DNA from: an uncultured Phascolarctobacterium sp.
Lineage (GTDB): Bacteria; Bacillota; Negativicutes; Acidaminococcales; Acidaminococcaceae
Direction: 5' to 3'
Length of the DNA: 48,343 bases
NCBI GenBank assembly: GCA_949295115.1
Contig: CASFJU010000012.1
Coordinates: 1 to 48,343, forward strand
Shown here: piece after piece, positions 25,433 to 34,423 of the stretch
How the letters are laid out: every line of letters starts with the position of its first letter
Position numbering within the stretch: the stretch's first letter is position 1
Program-made: the position numbers and the translations under genes
Notes under the pieces: model-generated
Seen by the model: the letters and a program-made list of their open reading frames with translations, nothing else
Told to the model about the DNA's origin: nothing
Databases searched by the model: none

Positions 25433-26084
25433 GTACCTTGTCCTCCTCGAGTGTTCCGGTTATCATAAACAATACCCATTGGGAAATGTTTACGGCATGG
25501 TCGCCAACTTTTTCAAAGTACTTGGCAATCATCAGGTAGTCTATAGCCTGCTCGCCGCTGTCCTGGCTATTGCGGATAATCTGGATAAGCTCGCGCTTTG
25601 CCTGGGCGAACAACTCGTCAACCTGGTCGTCGTCGCGTTCAACCTGCTGCGCCGTGCGGATGTCGTTTTTCACAAAAGCATCCAGCGTGTTGGACACCAT
25701 CTTTTTGGTAACGGAAGCCATCTGTTTAAGGATGGAAGTATCGTAATCCATTCTTATGGTATCCTGGCTTAAAATTTCGGCAATATTGCCGGCAACCTCG
25801 CCGATACGGCGCATGTCGGTTACAATTTTTAAAGCTGAGGAAATCTGGCGCAGGTCGGAAGCAACCGGCTGCTGTTTCAGCAAAAGGTTAATGCAGATAT
25901 TCTCCAGTTCCCTTTCTTTTTCCTCCGTCTTTTTGCTTAAAATTATAATATCCCTCGATACTTCGTCCGTCGGGTTGTCAAGCGCATTGGCAACTTTTTC
26001 CAGAGCGTTTTCGCACAAGGTGCCCATAACGATAAGCTCGGTATTGAGCTGTTCCATCTGGGCCATAAATCTGCTTCGTACCAT
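25404..26084 (-). CDS. phoU: Phosphate signalling accessory protein PhoU
   Basis: A 226-residue helical PhoU with two related three-helix repeats. It begins [20 protein letters not shown] and contains the metal-site-type motifs DMRRIGEVAGNIAE in the first half and KYFEKVGDHAVNISQW in the second. PhoU connects PstSCAB activity with PhoR and restrains the kinase when phosphate is ample. The ATG overlaps the pstB stop (TGATG) with GGGAGG 8 nt upstream, and its end overlaps phoB. Confidence 0.96.
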   Translation of the reverse strand: MVRSRFMAQMEQLNTELIVMGTLCENALEKVANALDNPTDEVSRDIIILSKKTEEKERELENICINLLLKQQPVASDLRQISSALKIVTDMRRIGEVAGNIAEILSQDTIRMDYDTSILKQMASVTKKMVSNTLDAFVKNDIRTAQQVERDDDQVDELFAQAKRELIQIIRNSQDSGEQAIDYLMIAKYFEKVGDHAVNISQWVLFMITGTLEEDKVHDILRGGRS

Positions 26085-26839
26085 CAGCCGAACCTCCCTG
26101 TAATATAATCTTCGGTTTGTTTTTCTTTAGGATTGCTGAACAATGTTTCAGTATCGTTAAACTCGATAACCTCGCCCAAAAGGAAGAATGCGGTTTTGTC
26201 CGAGATACGTACAGCCTGCTGCATGTTGTGCGTAACTATAACAATAGTATAATTCTGTTTTAATTCTACCGCAAGGTCTTCAATTTTTAAAGTGGAAATC
26301 GGGTCGAGCGCGGAAGTAGGTTCGTCCATCAACAGCACTTCAGGCTGCACCGCCAGCGCACGCGCGATGCAAAGACGCTGCTGCTGCCCGCCTGAAAAGC
26401 CCAGCGCGCTTTTATCAAGGCGGTCTTTAACCTCGTCCCAGATTGCCGCTTTGCGCAGCGAATCTTCAACGATATCATCAAGCTTGCTTTTGTTGTGGAT
26501 GCCGTGGGTCCTCGGTCCGAAAGCGATATTGTCATAAACGCTCATCGGGAACGGGTTAGGCTTTTGGAATACCATGCCGACACGTTTGCGCAGCAGGTTT
26601 ACATCGTCGTTAAGGTAAATATCGTCGCCGTTTAACAGCACCTTGCCGGTAACGCGGCAGCCTTCAACCAAATCGTTCATGCGGTTCAGGCAGCGCAGAA
26701 GTGTTGATTTGCCGCAGCCGGAAGGACCGATGAAGGCAGTGATTTCCTTTTCTTTGATGTGCATGTTGATGTCTTTCAAAGCGTGAAATTCGCTGTAATA
26801 CAAATCAAGGTTTTCTATCGTAATTTTATCTTCCATCAT
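26084..26839 (-). CDS. pstB: Phosphate ABC transporter ATP-binding protein
   Basis: A 251-residue ABC ATPase energising phosphate import. Walker [10 protein letters not shown] lies at 38-46 and the PstB-specific [19 protein letters not shown] contains the Q-loop. The signature [17 protein letters not shown], Walker [14 protein letters not shown] and the switch His in VTHNM complete it. It overlaps pstA and phoU by one base at each end. Confidence 0.98.
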   Translation of the reverse strand: MMEDKITIENLDLYYSEFHALKDINMHIKEKEITAFIGPSGCGKSTLLRCLNRMNDLVEGCRVTGKVLLNGDDIYLNDDVNLLRKRVGMVFQKPNPFPMSVYDNIAFGPRTHGIHNKSKLDDIVEDSLRKAAIWDEVKDRLDKSALGFSGGQQQRLCIARALAVQPEVLLMDEPTSALDPISTLKIEDLAVELKQNYTIVIVTHNMQQAVRISDKTAFFLLGEVIEFNDTETLFSNPKEKQTEDYITGRFG

Positions 26840-27693
26840 TAGTTCCCTTTCATCAATTTACGTGCCATGTAAGAAGAAACAGCGTTAATTGCAATAACAA
26901 TTACAACTAAAATCACCGCCGTCGCGTAAGCCTGCTTCATAAATAAACCTTCGCTGGCAAGTACGTACATATGTACCGCCAAAGTACGGCCGGACGAAAA
27001 TACATCGTGCGGCAGCGCGGCAACAGTGCCGGAGGTATACATTAAAGCCGCCGTTTCGCCGACGATACGGCCGATGCCGAGGATTACGCCCGCTAAAATG
27101 CCGGGGATTGCCGACGGCAGAACAATGGCAAACACCGTGCGCAATTTACCGGCGCCCAAACCGTAGCTGCCTTCGCGGTAGCTGTCCGGGATAGCCTTTA
27201 ACGCTTCTTCCGTAGTACGCATAATAAGCGGCAGAATCATAATCGCCACCGTGCAGGAGCCTGCCAGCAGCGAATAGCTCCATTTTAAATAGGTTACAAA
27301 AAACAGCATACCGAACAGGCCGTAAACGATGGACGGAATACCGGAAAGCGTATCTGCCGTAACCCTTACCACACCGACGATTTTGTTATCGCGGCTGGCG
27401 TATTCAACAAGGTATATCGCTGCAAAAATGCCCAGCGGCGTCGCAATCGCCAGTGCCAGAAGCACCATGATAACGGTATCGACCAGCGCCGGGAACAGCG
27501 AAACATTTTGCGTGTTATATTCAAAAGCAAACAAATCAAGGTTGATGTTGGGGATACCCTGCATTAAAATGTAGCCCAACAAAAAGGCCAGTGACATAAA
27601 AGTAACCACTGCCGAAACGAATACGCAGACAAGTAAAGCGATGGACACGGGGTCGCGCCCGTACCTGTACAGCGTTTTGCTGAAATTCATCAT
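26839..27693 (-). CDS. pstA: Phosphate ABC transporter permease PstA
   Basis: A 284-residue permease with about six membrane helices, the first at roughly 20-42. The family segments [35 protein letters not shown], and the cytoplasmic coupling loop [20 protein letters not shown] are clear. It pairs with PstC in the membrane. It overlaps pstC by 4 nt. Confidence 0.97.
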   Translation of the reverse strand: MMNFSKTLYRYGRDPVSIALLVCVFVSAVVTFMSLAFLLGYILMQGIPNINLDLFAFEYNTQNVSLFPALVDTVIMVLLALAIATPLGIFAAIYLVEYASRDNKIVGVVRVTADTLSGIPSIVYGLFGMLFFVTYLKWSYSLLAGSCTVAIMILPLIMRTTEEALKAIPDSYREGSYGLGAGKLRTVFAIVLPSAIPGILAGVILGIGRIVGETAALMYTSGTVAALPHDVFSSGRTLAVHMYVLASEGLFMKQAYATAVILVVIVIAINAVSSYMARKLMKGN

Positions 27694-28544
27694 TGCTGTA
27701 CCACCTTACCCTTCAAATACGAGAACGTTAAATTGATAATAAGAATGAAAACGAACAGCACAACCGCCGTTGCAATCAGCGCGTCGCGGTGCATATCGGC
27801 AGCGTATCCCATTTCGATAACGATGTTGGTCGTCATCGTACGCACACCTTCTAAGAGGCCCTGCGGCATACGCGCCTGGTTGCCGGCAACCATAATTACC
27901 GCCATGGTTTCGCCAACAGCACGGCCAAGGCCGAGAATAATGGCCGCCATGATGCCGGATTTTGCCGCCGGCACGATTGTAAAGAATACGCTGCGTACAT
28001 GTCCTGCGCCAAGCGCCAGAGCGCCTTCGTAATAGCTATTGGGCACTGCCCTTAAAGCCGCTTCGGCAACGCTGATGAGCGTCGGTAAAATCATCATGCC
28101 CAGCAGCAAGGAAGCCGTCAGCATGCTGCTGCCCGTACCGCCGATGTTATCGCGGATAAACGGCACCATTACCACCAAACCAAAGAAGCCGTAAACAACG
28201 GAAGGGATGCCAGCTAAAAGTTCAACCGCCGGTTTTAAAAATTTATACATGCTTTCCGGGCAGAAACGCGCCATAAACACAGCCGTCAAAATACCAATCG
28301 GCACACCGACAACGATTGCCCCCAAAGTAACGTAGGCACTGCCCAAAATCATCGGCAAAATGCCGTATAAATCGTTGTTAGGGCGCCAGGTCTGCCCAAA
28401 GAAAAAGTCTGTTACGCCTATTTTAAAAATCGTCGGCAGGCCGTTACCGAACAGGAACACGCAAATCATCGCTACAAGGGCGATGGATGCGCAGGCTGCC
28501 GCAAAAAATACAAGGCGCATTATTTCTTCTTTACCTTTTTTCAT
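27690..28544 (-). CDS. pstC: Phosphate ABC transporter permease PstC
   Basis: A 284-residue permease beginning MKKGKEEIMRLVFFAAACAS, with six or so membrane helices. It has the PstC-like segments FFFGQTWRPNNDLYGILPMI, LLAGIPSVVYGFFGLV and the coupling loop AALRAVPNSYYEGALALGAG. GTGAGGG lies just before the ATG. It is separated from pstS by 106 nt that hold a strong hairpin. Confidence 0.97.
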   Translation of the reverse strand: MKKGKEEIMRLVFFAAACASIALVAMICVFLFGNGLPTIFKIGVTDFFFGQTWRPNNDLYGILPMILGSAYVTLGAIVVGVPIGILTAVFMARFCPESMYKFLKPAVELLAGIPSVVYGFFGLVVMVPFIRDNIGGTGSSMLTASLLLGMMILPTLISVAEAALRAVPNSYYEGALALGAGHVRSVFFTIVPAAKSGIMAAIILGLGRAVGETMAVIMVAGNQARMPQGLLEGVRTMTTNIVIEMGYAADMHRDALIATAVVLFVFILIINLTFSYLKGKVVQQ

Positions 28545-28588
28545 AAACCCTCACAATTTCCATCAATTTTAATTTACGCTATTTATAG

Positions 28589-28618
28589 TTAACGGTTGCC
28601 CGCTAAGGCAACCGTTAA
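28589..28618 (-). terminator. Hairpin between pstS and pstC, no U-tract
   Basis: A perfect 12-bp stem, TTAACGGTTGCC (28589-28600) with GGCAACCGTTAA (28607-28618). The bases after it on the minus strand are CTATAAATAG, not a T run, so it is more likely a partial terminator or an RNA-stabilising 3' end for the pstS message than a full stop. This would give more PstS than PstCAB. Confidence 0.65.
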
Positions 28619-28650
28619 AATTTGCTGTATATTTTTGTATTAAGCTGTTA

Positions 28651-29538
28651 TTACAGTTTATTCCATTCGGTTGCTTTACCGGTGAAGATATCTGCAACCT
28701 GAGTTTTGGTAAGGTTGTCAACCTTGTTTTCTTTGTTAACAACTACTGCAATACCGTCGGTAGCAATTACAGTGTTTTTAACGCCAGCATCAAGCTCGCT
28801 CTGTTTCAGTTCGCGGGAAGCCATACCGATGTCGCATACGCCGTTAATAGCGGACTGAACGCCGGTGGTGGAGTCGCTCTGCTGAACTTCGATGTTAACA
28901 TCCGGGTTCAGTTTTACATAAGCTTCTTTCAGTTTTTCCATAACCGGGGTTACGGAAGAAGAACCTGCAACAACGATTTTGCCGCTCTGTTTGCCGCCTT
29001 TGTAAGCTTCAGCTTTATCGCTGCCGATGTAGCCGTTTTCGGAAACAACTTTCTGGCCTTCAGCAGACATGATGAAGGAGATGAAGTCCTGAGCTACAGC
29101 ACTTGCACCGTCTTTGGTAACAATGTTAAACGGACGGGCAACTTTGTAAGTGCCGGATTTAATGTTTGCAGCGCTTGCTTCTGCGCCGTCAATTTTCAGT
29201 GCTTTAACGGTATCGTTCAAAGAACCGAGGGAGATATAACCGATAGCGTCTTTGTTGCCTGCAACGGTGGTCATCATAACGGCGGTGCTGTTGGTGATGG
29301 AAGCATCCTGAGTGGTCATATCAACTTTTTTACCGTCGTCGCCTTTCTTTTCAATGCCGAACAGTTCAATGAAAGCGCCGCGGGTGCCGCTGCCGTCTTC
29401 ACGGGAGATTACAACGATTTTGCCGCCAGCTGCCGGAGCTGCTGCTTCTTCTTTTTTCTCGCCGCCGCAGCCGGTAAATACAGCTGCACTCATAACTGCC
29501 AACATAACGCCTGCAATAAGTTTTTTGTTCATTTTCAT
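28651..29538 (-). CDS. pstS: Phosphate-binding lipoprotein PstS with swapped halves
   Basis: A 295-residue lipoprotein with signal peptide MKMNKKLIAGVMLAVMSAAV and lipidated Cys24 in FTGCGG. The phosphate-binding fold is present, but its halves are in reversed order compared with E. coli-type PstS. Residues 39-182 hold what is usually the C-terminal half (ISREDGSGTRGAF, IGYISLGSLNDTVKALKI, ARPFNIVTK). Residues 186-295 hold the usual N-terminal half (VAGSSSVTPVMEKL, CDIGMASREL, DGIAVVVN, IFTGKATEWNKL). From memory, streptococcal PstS proteins share this order. Phosphate-contacting Ser, Arg and Asp motifs are all present. First gene of the operon, GGAGG 11 nt before the ATG. Confidence 0.93.
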   Translation of the reverse strand: MKMNKKLIAGVMLAVMSAAVFTGCGGEKKEEAAAPAAGGKIVVISREDGSGTRGAFIELFGIEKKGDDGKKVDMTTQDASITNSTAVMMTTVAGNKDAIGYISLGSLNDTVKALKIDGAEASAANIKSGTYKVARPFNIVTKDGASAVAQDFISFIMSAEGQKVVSENGYIGSDKAEAYKGGKQSGKIVVAGSSSVTPVMEKLKEAYVKLNPDVNIEVQQSDSTTGVQSAINGVCDIGMASRELKQSELDAGVKNTVIATDGIAVVVNKENKVDNLTKTQVADIFTGKATEWNKL

Positions 29539-29604
29539 GGTGTAACAAGCCTCCAGAATTTTTGATTTGCTTTTTAACAGGTTTTAATCAATTACCATGG
29601 TTAA

Positions 29605-29662
29605 ATAATAACGGCTTAACATTAAATCTATTAGCGGGTAAATGTTAAATCTATGTAAAACG
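29605..29662 (-). promoter_or_regulatory. pst promoter with candidate Pho box
   Basis: On the minus strand TTTACA (29654-29659) and TTAACA (29643-29648) start exactly 11 bp apart, with a TTTAAT at 29621-29626 a further 22 bp on. This is the periodicity of Gram-positive PhoP/PhoB boxes built of TT(A/T/C)ACA repeats. The same stretch contains a 10-bp direct repeat, ATAGATTTAA, 23 bp apart. A TATTAT (29605-29610) about 20 bp downstream can serve as -10 with no good -35, as expected for an activator-dependent promoter. Confidence 0.6.
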
Positions 29663-29757
29663 GCTCAAAAATTTTAGGCATTTTATATTAAAAACATTAC
29701 AGTTTTATTTGCTTTTTTCATCGGCTTCTGCCGGATAATGCCGCAGCGGCAAAAATC

Positions 29758-29786
29758 TTAACAATAAAACAAATATATGTTAGACT
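29758..29786 (+). promoter_or_regulatory. Possible promoter of the TPR gene
   Basis: TTAACA (29758-29763), a 17-nt spacer and TAGACT (29781-29786), about 30 nt before the ATG. The -10 is weak. The rest of the 278-nt divergent region (29539-29816) holds the pst control sites and AT-rich sequence only. Confidence 0.4.
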
Positions 29787-29816
29787 GTAAACAGTAATAT
29801 ATGATGAGGTGATAAT

Positions 29817-30878
29817 ATGTCATCGGCTGACACCAAAGCACATAAACAAAGCGCAGCACGCCTGCTGACAGATAAAGACGTGGAAGTTCTGGAATCGTTT
29901 GACGAAGGCTACCAGGGATATTTTTGGAAAATGTTGGACTACCTTAATAAATTTGTAACCAAAGGCATGGAAGAAGGCCGCTTTACTGAAGAACAGGCAC
30001 TTGAAGATTTAGAACTGGCGCTGTGGTACGGATATGCTTACAACAATCTTGATATTTACCCCGCCTATTATAAAACGCTGGAACTGATGAAACCCTCCGA
30101 GAAAAACGCACACGGCTGCGGCGCATGGTATTGCCGTTATTCCGTAGCACTTATGTACTGCGGCAGGCTTACCGAAGCACGCGTTTACGCTGAAAAAGCC
30201 ATTACAGAAGAACCAACCTACCCATGGGGCTGGTTACAAGCAGCCAAGCTGCGTTACCACTTTGGTTTTAAGGATGGCGCTTTGCAGGCAATCGAAGAAG
30301 GCTTAAAACTGATGCCAGACGACTACGAATTTTTAACGCTGCGTAAGGAAATAGACCTTGGCTATACGCTTGAACAGCTTGAATACCACTGGATTAGCCC
30401 GGAAGCAGACAAAAAACTGCAAGCCGGCCTTGATAAAGACTCAGATGAAAAACAACGCGCCATTGCAGGAATCGTTACCGACGCTGAAAACCTGGCGCGC
30501 ATTAAAGAACTGTTTAAACCGGAGGGCTGGGAAGCAGATAACCCCTTCTGCCACGGCCTTGTAACCTTTAACCGCTTTCAGCTGCAAGTGTTGTTCCGCA
30601 TGAACGAAGCGGCGCTTTCCAAAATGAATTACGGCTGGCTGAAAAAGCAAAAGGAAACCATCACCATGCATTATGTGCAGCACCCTTGCGGCAGCAGCAT
30701 CTGCAATCTGGTGTTCGTAGCCTTTAACCTTGATTATAGCATTGACCTCGTCTATTACGACCTTGAAACCGAAAAGCATTACGAAATCAGCACTCCCAAA
30801 AACGGTGACCTCACCTCCGAAATAATGCTGAACATGGAATTTCCTGACGAAAAAGTTGATAATAATAAGTTGAATTGA
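29817..30878 (+). CDS. Tetratricopeptide-repeat-like protein of unknown function
   Basis: A 353-residue soluble protein, start ATG after GAGGTGATA. The N-terminal half is helical, with TPR-like pairs at about 75-185 (YCRYSVALMYCGRLTEARVYAEKA, WLQAAKLRYHFGFKDGALQAIEEGL). The C-terminal half (about 225-345) looks like a separate alpha/beta domain with the end EISTPKNGDLTSEIMLNMEF. It is Tyr- and Trp-rich and has no signal peptide or membrane segment. I do not recognise a named family. It is divergent from pstS, but nothing in the protein ties it to phosphate. It shares a terminator with the liv operon. Confidence 0.8.
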   Translation: MSSADTKAHKQSAARLLTDKDVEVLESFDEGYQGYFWKMLDYLNKFVTKGMEEGRFTEEQALEDLELALWYGYAYNNLDIYPAYYKTLELMKPSEKNAHGCGAWYCRYSVALMYCGRLTEARVYAEKAITEEPTYPWGWLQAAKLRYHFGFKDGALQAIEEGLKLMPDDYEFLTLRKEIDLGYTLEQLEYHWISPEADKKLQAGLDKDSDEKQRAIAGIVTDAENLARIKELFKPEGWEADNPFCHGLVTFNRFQLQVLFRMNEAALSKMNYGWLKKQKETITMHYVQHPCGSSICNLVFVAFNLDYSIDLVYYDLETEKHYEISTPKNGDLTSEIMLNMEFPDEKVDNNKLN

Positions 30879-30891
30879 AACCCATTAACAA

Positions 30892-30922
30892 AAAATCCCT
30901 GCCCATAACGGACAGGGATTTT
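30892..30922. terminator. Bidirectional terminator between the TPR gene and livF
   Basis: AAAATCCCTG (30892-30901) pairs with CAGGGATTTT (30913-30922), an 11-nt loop, with A-rich and T-rich flanks on each strand. It ends both convergent transcripts. Confidence 0.85.
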
Positions 30923-30932
30923 ACTTTTATTC

Positions 30933-31646
30933 TTACTTTTTCTTTTTACCCAAATATGCGGCTTTGATTTCCGGATTTTCCAGAAGTTCTGCACCGGTGC
31001 CGGACATGGTAATTTTGCCGGTTTCCAGTACATAAGCGCGGTGGGCAACTTTCAGCGCCATGTTGGCGTTCTGTTCAATCAGCAGTATCGTCATGCCCTG
31101 CTGGTTAATCTCCTGCATGATGCTGAAAATATCTTTTATAATCAGCGGTGCAAGGCCCAGCGAAGGTTCATCCATCATCAGAAGCTGCGGACGCGAAAGC
31201 AGCGCACGCCCAACGGCCAGCATCTGCTGTTCGCCGCCGGAAAGCGTACCGGCCATCTGCCAGCTGCGTTCTTCCAAACGCGGGAACAATTCGTACATTC
31301 GCTTGATGTCTTTTTCAATGCCGTCTTTATCAGTGCGCATATAAGCGCCAATCTGCAAATTCTCCAGCACCGTCAGGTTCGGGAAAATTCTGCGTCCTTC
31401 CGGTACCAGCGTAAGCCCTTTTTTTACAATCTGCTGCGAATTGCGGCCGGTAATGTCTTCGCCTTCGTAGGTAATTTTTCCGCTCTGCGGTTTTACCAGC
31501 CCGACAATGCTGCGCAGCAAGGTGCTTTTGCCTGCGCCGTTTGCGCCGATAAGCGTTACAATCTCGCCTTTGGGAACTTCCAGCGAAATACCCTTCAAAG
31601 CTTCGATGCCCCCGTAGGATACGACAAGATTTTCTACTTTAAGCAT
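30933..31646 (-). CDS. livF: Branched-chain amino acid ABC transporter ATP-binding protein LivF
   Basis: A 237-residue ABC ATPase beginning MLKVENLVVSYGGIEALKGI. It has Walker A GANGAGKST, LVPEGRRIFPNLTVLENL with the family Q-loop replacement, signature LSGGEQQMLAVGRAL, Walker B LLMMDEPSLGLAP and EQNANMALKVAHRAYVLETG at the switch. The ATG at 31644-31646 overlaps the livG stop by 8 nt and has GGTGG upstream; the open frame further upstream is inside livG. Last gene of the operon. Confidence 0.96.
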   Translation of the reverse strand: MLKVENLVVSYGGIEALKGISLEVPKGEIVTLIGANGAGKSTLLRSIVGLVKPQSGKITYEGEDITGRNSQQIVKKGLTLVPEGRRIFPNLTVLENLQIGAYMRTDKDGIEKDIKRMYELFPRLEERSWQMAGTLSGGEQQMLAVGRALLSRPQLLMMDEPSLGLAPLIIKDIFSIMQEINQQGMTILLIEQNANMALKVAHRAYVLETGKITMSGTGAELLENPEIKAAYLGKKKK

Positions 31647-32421
31647 CTTCATCCACCCCCAGGTAAGCGTCGATAACCCTCTGGTTATTCTGAATCTCGT
31701 CCGGCGTGCCTTCGGCAATGGTCATGCCGAATTCCAGAACATAAATGCGGTCGCTGATTTCCATAACCAAATCCATATGATGTTCGATCATAAAGATGGT
31801 TAAGTTGTATTCTCTGTGAATCTGGCGGATAAATTCCGTCAGTTCTTCGGTTTCCTTCGGGTTCATGCCTGCTGCCGGTTCGTCCAGCAGCAAAAGGCGC
31901 GGCTTGGTTGCCAGCGCGCGCACAATTTCAAGGCGGCGCTGCTGCCCGTAAGGCAGGCTGCTGGCCTTTTCGTTGCGCACATCCCACAATCCTACTTCCT
32001 GCAAAAGTTTTTCGGTGTTGCGGTGCATTTGTTTGGCTTCGTTCATATACCACGGCAAATGCAGCGTTGCCGATAAAAAGTCTGATTTTAAATGCAGGTG
32101 GTTGGCAATCAAAACATTTTCGTAAACGGTTAAATCCTTAAACAGCCTGATATTCTGGAAAGTACGGGCAATGCCGAGCTTGGCGATATCGCTGGGCAGC
32201 TTGCCGGTAATATCAATCTGCTCGCCTTTGGCGTCGGTGTAAAACACCTTGCCTTCCGTCGGAGTATAAACGCCGGTAACCATGTTGAACGCCGTAGTTT
32301 TACCTGCGCCGTTCGGACCGATAAGGGCGACAATTTCGCCGTCGTTAATATCAATATTCAGTTTAAACACGGCCGTTACGCCGCCAAACTGCATGGTAAT
32401 GTCTTTGGTCTTTAAAATCAT
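31639..32421 (-). CDS. livG: Branched-chain amino acid ABC transporter ATP-binding protein LivG
   Basis: A 260-residue ABC ATPase beginning MILKTKDITMQFGGVTAVFK. It shows Walker A GPNGAGKTT, the LivG-type FNMVTGVYTPTEGKV and IARTFQNIRLFKDLTVYENV, signature LPYGQQRRLEIVRAL, Walker B LLLLDEPAAGMNP and MIEHHMDLVMEISDRI. The insert typical of LivG relative to LivF accounts for its greater length. It overlaps livM by 4 nt. Confidence 0.96.
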   Translation of the reverse strand: MILKTKDITMQFGGVTAVFKLNIDINDGEIVALIGPNGAGKTTAFNMVTGVYTPTEGKVFYTDAKGEQIDITGKLPSDIAKLGIARTFQNIRLFKDLTVYENVLIANHLHLKSDFLSATLHLPWYMNEAKQMHRNTEKLLQEVGLWDVRNEKASSLPYGQQRRLEIVRALATKPRLLLLDEPAAGMNPKETEELTEFIRQIHREYNLTIFMIEHHMDLVMEISDRIYVLEFGMTIAEGTPDEIQNNQRVIDAYLGVDEDA

Positions 32422-33482
32422 TGCGCTGCCCCCTTCCGCTTAATAAAGCCAAGAGGATTTTTCACAAAATCAATGGCCTTCTGCCAGGTAAACTCGCGCG
32501 TGCCCATAATGCCGTGGCGCCAGAACAGTACGCACACCATCAAAAGCACGGAGAAGATAACCATACGGAAGCCCGGGCGGAACAGCGGGATATCCATGCC
32601 GAACATCATCAGCGGTTCGTCGAAGAAACGCAGGTATTCCAGCCCTGCCGTTACGATTACCGCGCCCAGCATGCTGCCGGTGATGCTGCCCATGCCGCCC
32701 AGCACGATGATTAAAAGGAAGTTGTAAGTCAGCGTGAACAAAAAGTTTTTCGGGTCAACCGTGCCCAGCAAAGCGCCGTACAGGCCGCCGCCGATACCGG
32801 CAAAAAACGCGCTGACCATAAAGGCCAGGTTTTTGTGCCAGAACAGGTTAATGCCCATTGCTTCGGCCGCAATTTCATCCTCACGGATGGCTTTAAACGC
32901 GCGCCCGTAAGAAGAATTTACAAGCAGCGTAATAAACACAAAACAGATTACCGTAACCAGAAAGATATAGCGCACGTCGTTCAGCGGCGGGATATCCTTA
33001 ATGCCCAAAGCGCCGTTAGTAATGCTCTGCGCGTTGGTAATCCAGATACGGATAATTTCGGAAAAGCCCAGCGTCGTTACGGCAAGGTAGTCGCCGCGCA
33101 GGCGCAGCACCGGCGTACCAATGGCAAACGCAAACAGCGCCGCCAAAGCACCGCCCAAAATAAGCGCCGCCCAAAGCGGAAGCTCAATATCGGCAATAGC
33201 CGGATTCATCGGCATGGCATAGAAAACATTTTCGCGGTATTCCACCGGCACGGTAAAAATACCGACGGTATAAGCACCGATAGCCATAAAACCCGCCTGC
33301 CCCAGAGAAAACTGCCCGACGAAGCCGTTGGTAAGGTTCATCGAAAGGCCGATAATGGCGTAAACGAGGCACAGGTTAACGATACGGCGGATGTAAGAGT
33401 CCATCTCCTCCTGCACGAAAAACGCAAGGCCGAAAAGGGCAATTATGCCGATGATAGTTAAAAGCATATCTCTTTTCTTCAT
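32418..33482 (-). CDS. livM: Branched-chain amino acid ABC transporter permease LivM
   Basis: A 354-residue permease with eight to ten membrane segments, starting MKKRDMLLTIIGIIALFGLA. The LivM features YAIIGLSMNLTNGFVGQFSLGQ, the coupling loop GRAFKAIREDEIAAEAMGIN and VLGGMGSITGSMLGA are present. The ATG is preferred over a GTG two codons upstream because GAAGGTG is 5 nt away. It begins 2 nt after livH. Confidence 0.95.
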   Translation of the reverse strand: MKKRDMLLTIIGIIALFGLAFFVQEEMDSYIRRIVNLCLVYAIIGLSMNLTNGFVGQFSLGQAGFMAIGAYTVGIFTVPVEYRENVFYAMPMNPAIADIELPLWAALILGGALAALFAFAIGTPVLRLRGDYLAVTTLGFSEIIRIWITNAQSITNGALGIKDIPPLNDVRYIFLVTVICFVFITLLVNSSYGRAFKAIREDEIAAEAMGINLFWHKNLAFMVSAFFAGIGGGLYGALLGTVDPKNFLFTLTYNFLLIIVLGGMGSITGSMLGAVIVTAGLEYLRFFDEPLMMFGMDIPLFRPGFRMVIFSVLLMVCVLFWRHGIMGTREFTWQKAIDFVKNPLGFIKRKGAAQ

Positions 33483-33484
33483 AA

Positions 33485-34405
33485 TCACACCTTCTCCGTC
33501 GTTTTTTCGCCCAAAAGGCCAGTAGGTTTATAGAACAGGATAACAATCAGAACGATGAACGCAAAGGCATCGCGGTAACCGCTTAAATCCGGGAAGAAAG
33601 CGACGATTAAAATTTCGCCGAGGCCCAGGATAAAGCCGCCGAGCACTGCGCCCTTGATGTTGCCGATACCGCCGATAACCGCAGCGATAAAGCATTTCAA
33701 ACCGGGCATAACGCCCATCATCGGCGTAATGCCGGGGTAGCGGATGCCGTACATGATAGCGCCGATTGCGGCCAGCGCCGAACCTATAATAAAGGTAATG
33801 GAAATAATATTATCAATGTTAATGCCCATTACCCTTGCAATTTCGTAGTCCTTGGAAACGGCACGCATAGCCATGCCGGTTTTGGTGTGGTTAACAATGT
33901 GCAGCAGCACAAAAAGGCTTAAAATTGTTACCACGGGGATAACAAGGCAGATTGCCTGAATTTCAATGCCGCCGATGCTGATGTTCTGCGAAAGCAGCGG
34001 CACATCCGGGAAACGCATCGGGCGTCCGCTGAACAGGTAGTTAGCTAAGTTTTCAAGCAAGAACGATGCGCCGATTGCAGAAATCAAAATGGAATTTTTC
34101 GGGGCTTCGCGAAGCGGGCGGTAAGCGCTGCGCTCTATCAGTACGCCCAGTATCGCTGTCAGTATAATCGTTATAATAAAGGTAAAATACCACGGGATAT
34201 GGAACGCGGTAATACCGAAAAATGCAAAGTAACATGCCATCATTACAATGTCGCCATGGGCAAAGTTAATCATCAGCAAAATGCCGTATACCATGGTGTA
34301 GCCAATGGCTATCAGCGCATACAGGCTGCCGAGCGATATACCGTTGACCATGTGCTGCGCAAAGCTAAGCGCCGACATGTTGGCAATAGCGTCAAAATAC
34401 TCCAT
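33485..34405 (-). CDS. livH: Branched-chain amino acid ABC transporter permease LivH
   Basis: A 306-residue permease with about eight membrane helices. It contains the LivH-type QHMVNGISLGSLYALIAIGY, MINFAHGDIVMMACY and the coupling loop MAMRAVSKDYEIARVMGINI, then VIGGIGNIKGAVLGGFILG. GAGGTG lies 5 nt before the ATG. A 72-nt gap with a hairpin separates it from livK. Confidence 0.96.
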   Translation of the reverse strand: MEYFDAIANMSALSFAQHMVNGISLGSLYALIAIGYTMVYGILLMINFAHGDIVMMACYFAFFGITAFHIPWYFTFIITIILTAILGVLIERSAYRPLREAPKNSILISAIGASFLLENLANYLFSGRPMRFPDVPLLSQNISIGGIEIQAICLVIPVVTILSLFVLLHIVNHTKTGMAMRAVSKDYEIARVMGINIDNIISITFIIGSALAAIGAIMYGIRYPGITPMMGVMPGLKCFIAAVIGGIGNIKGAVLGGFILGLGEILIVAFFPDLSGYRDAFAFIVLIVILFYKPTGLLGEKTTEKV

Positions 34406-34423
34406 AAGGGCACCTCATAACCA

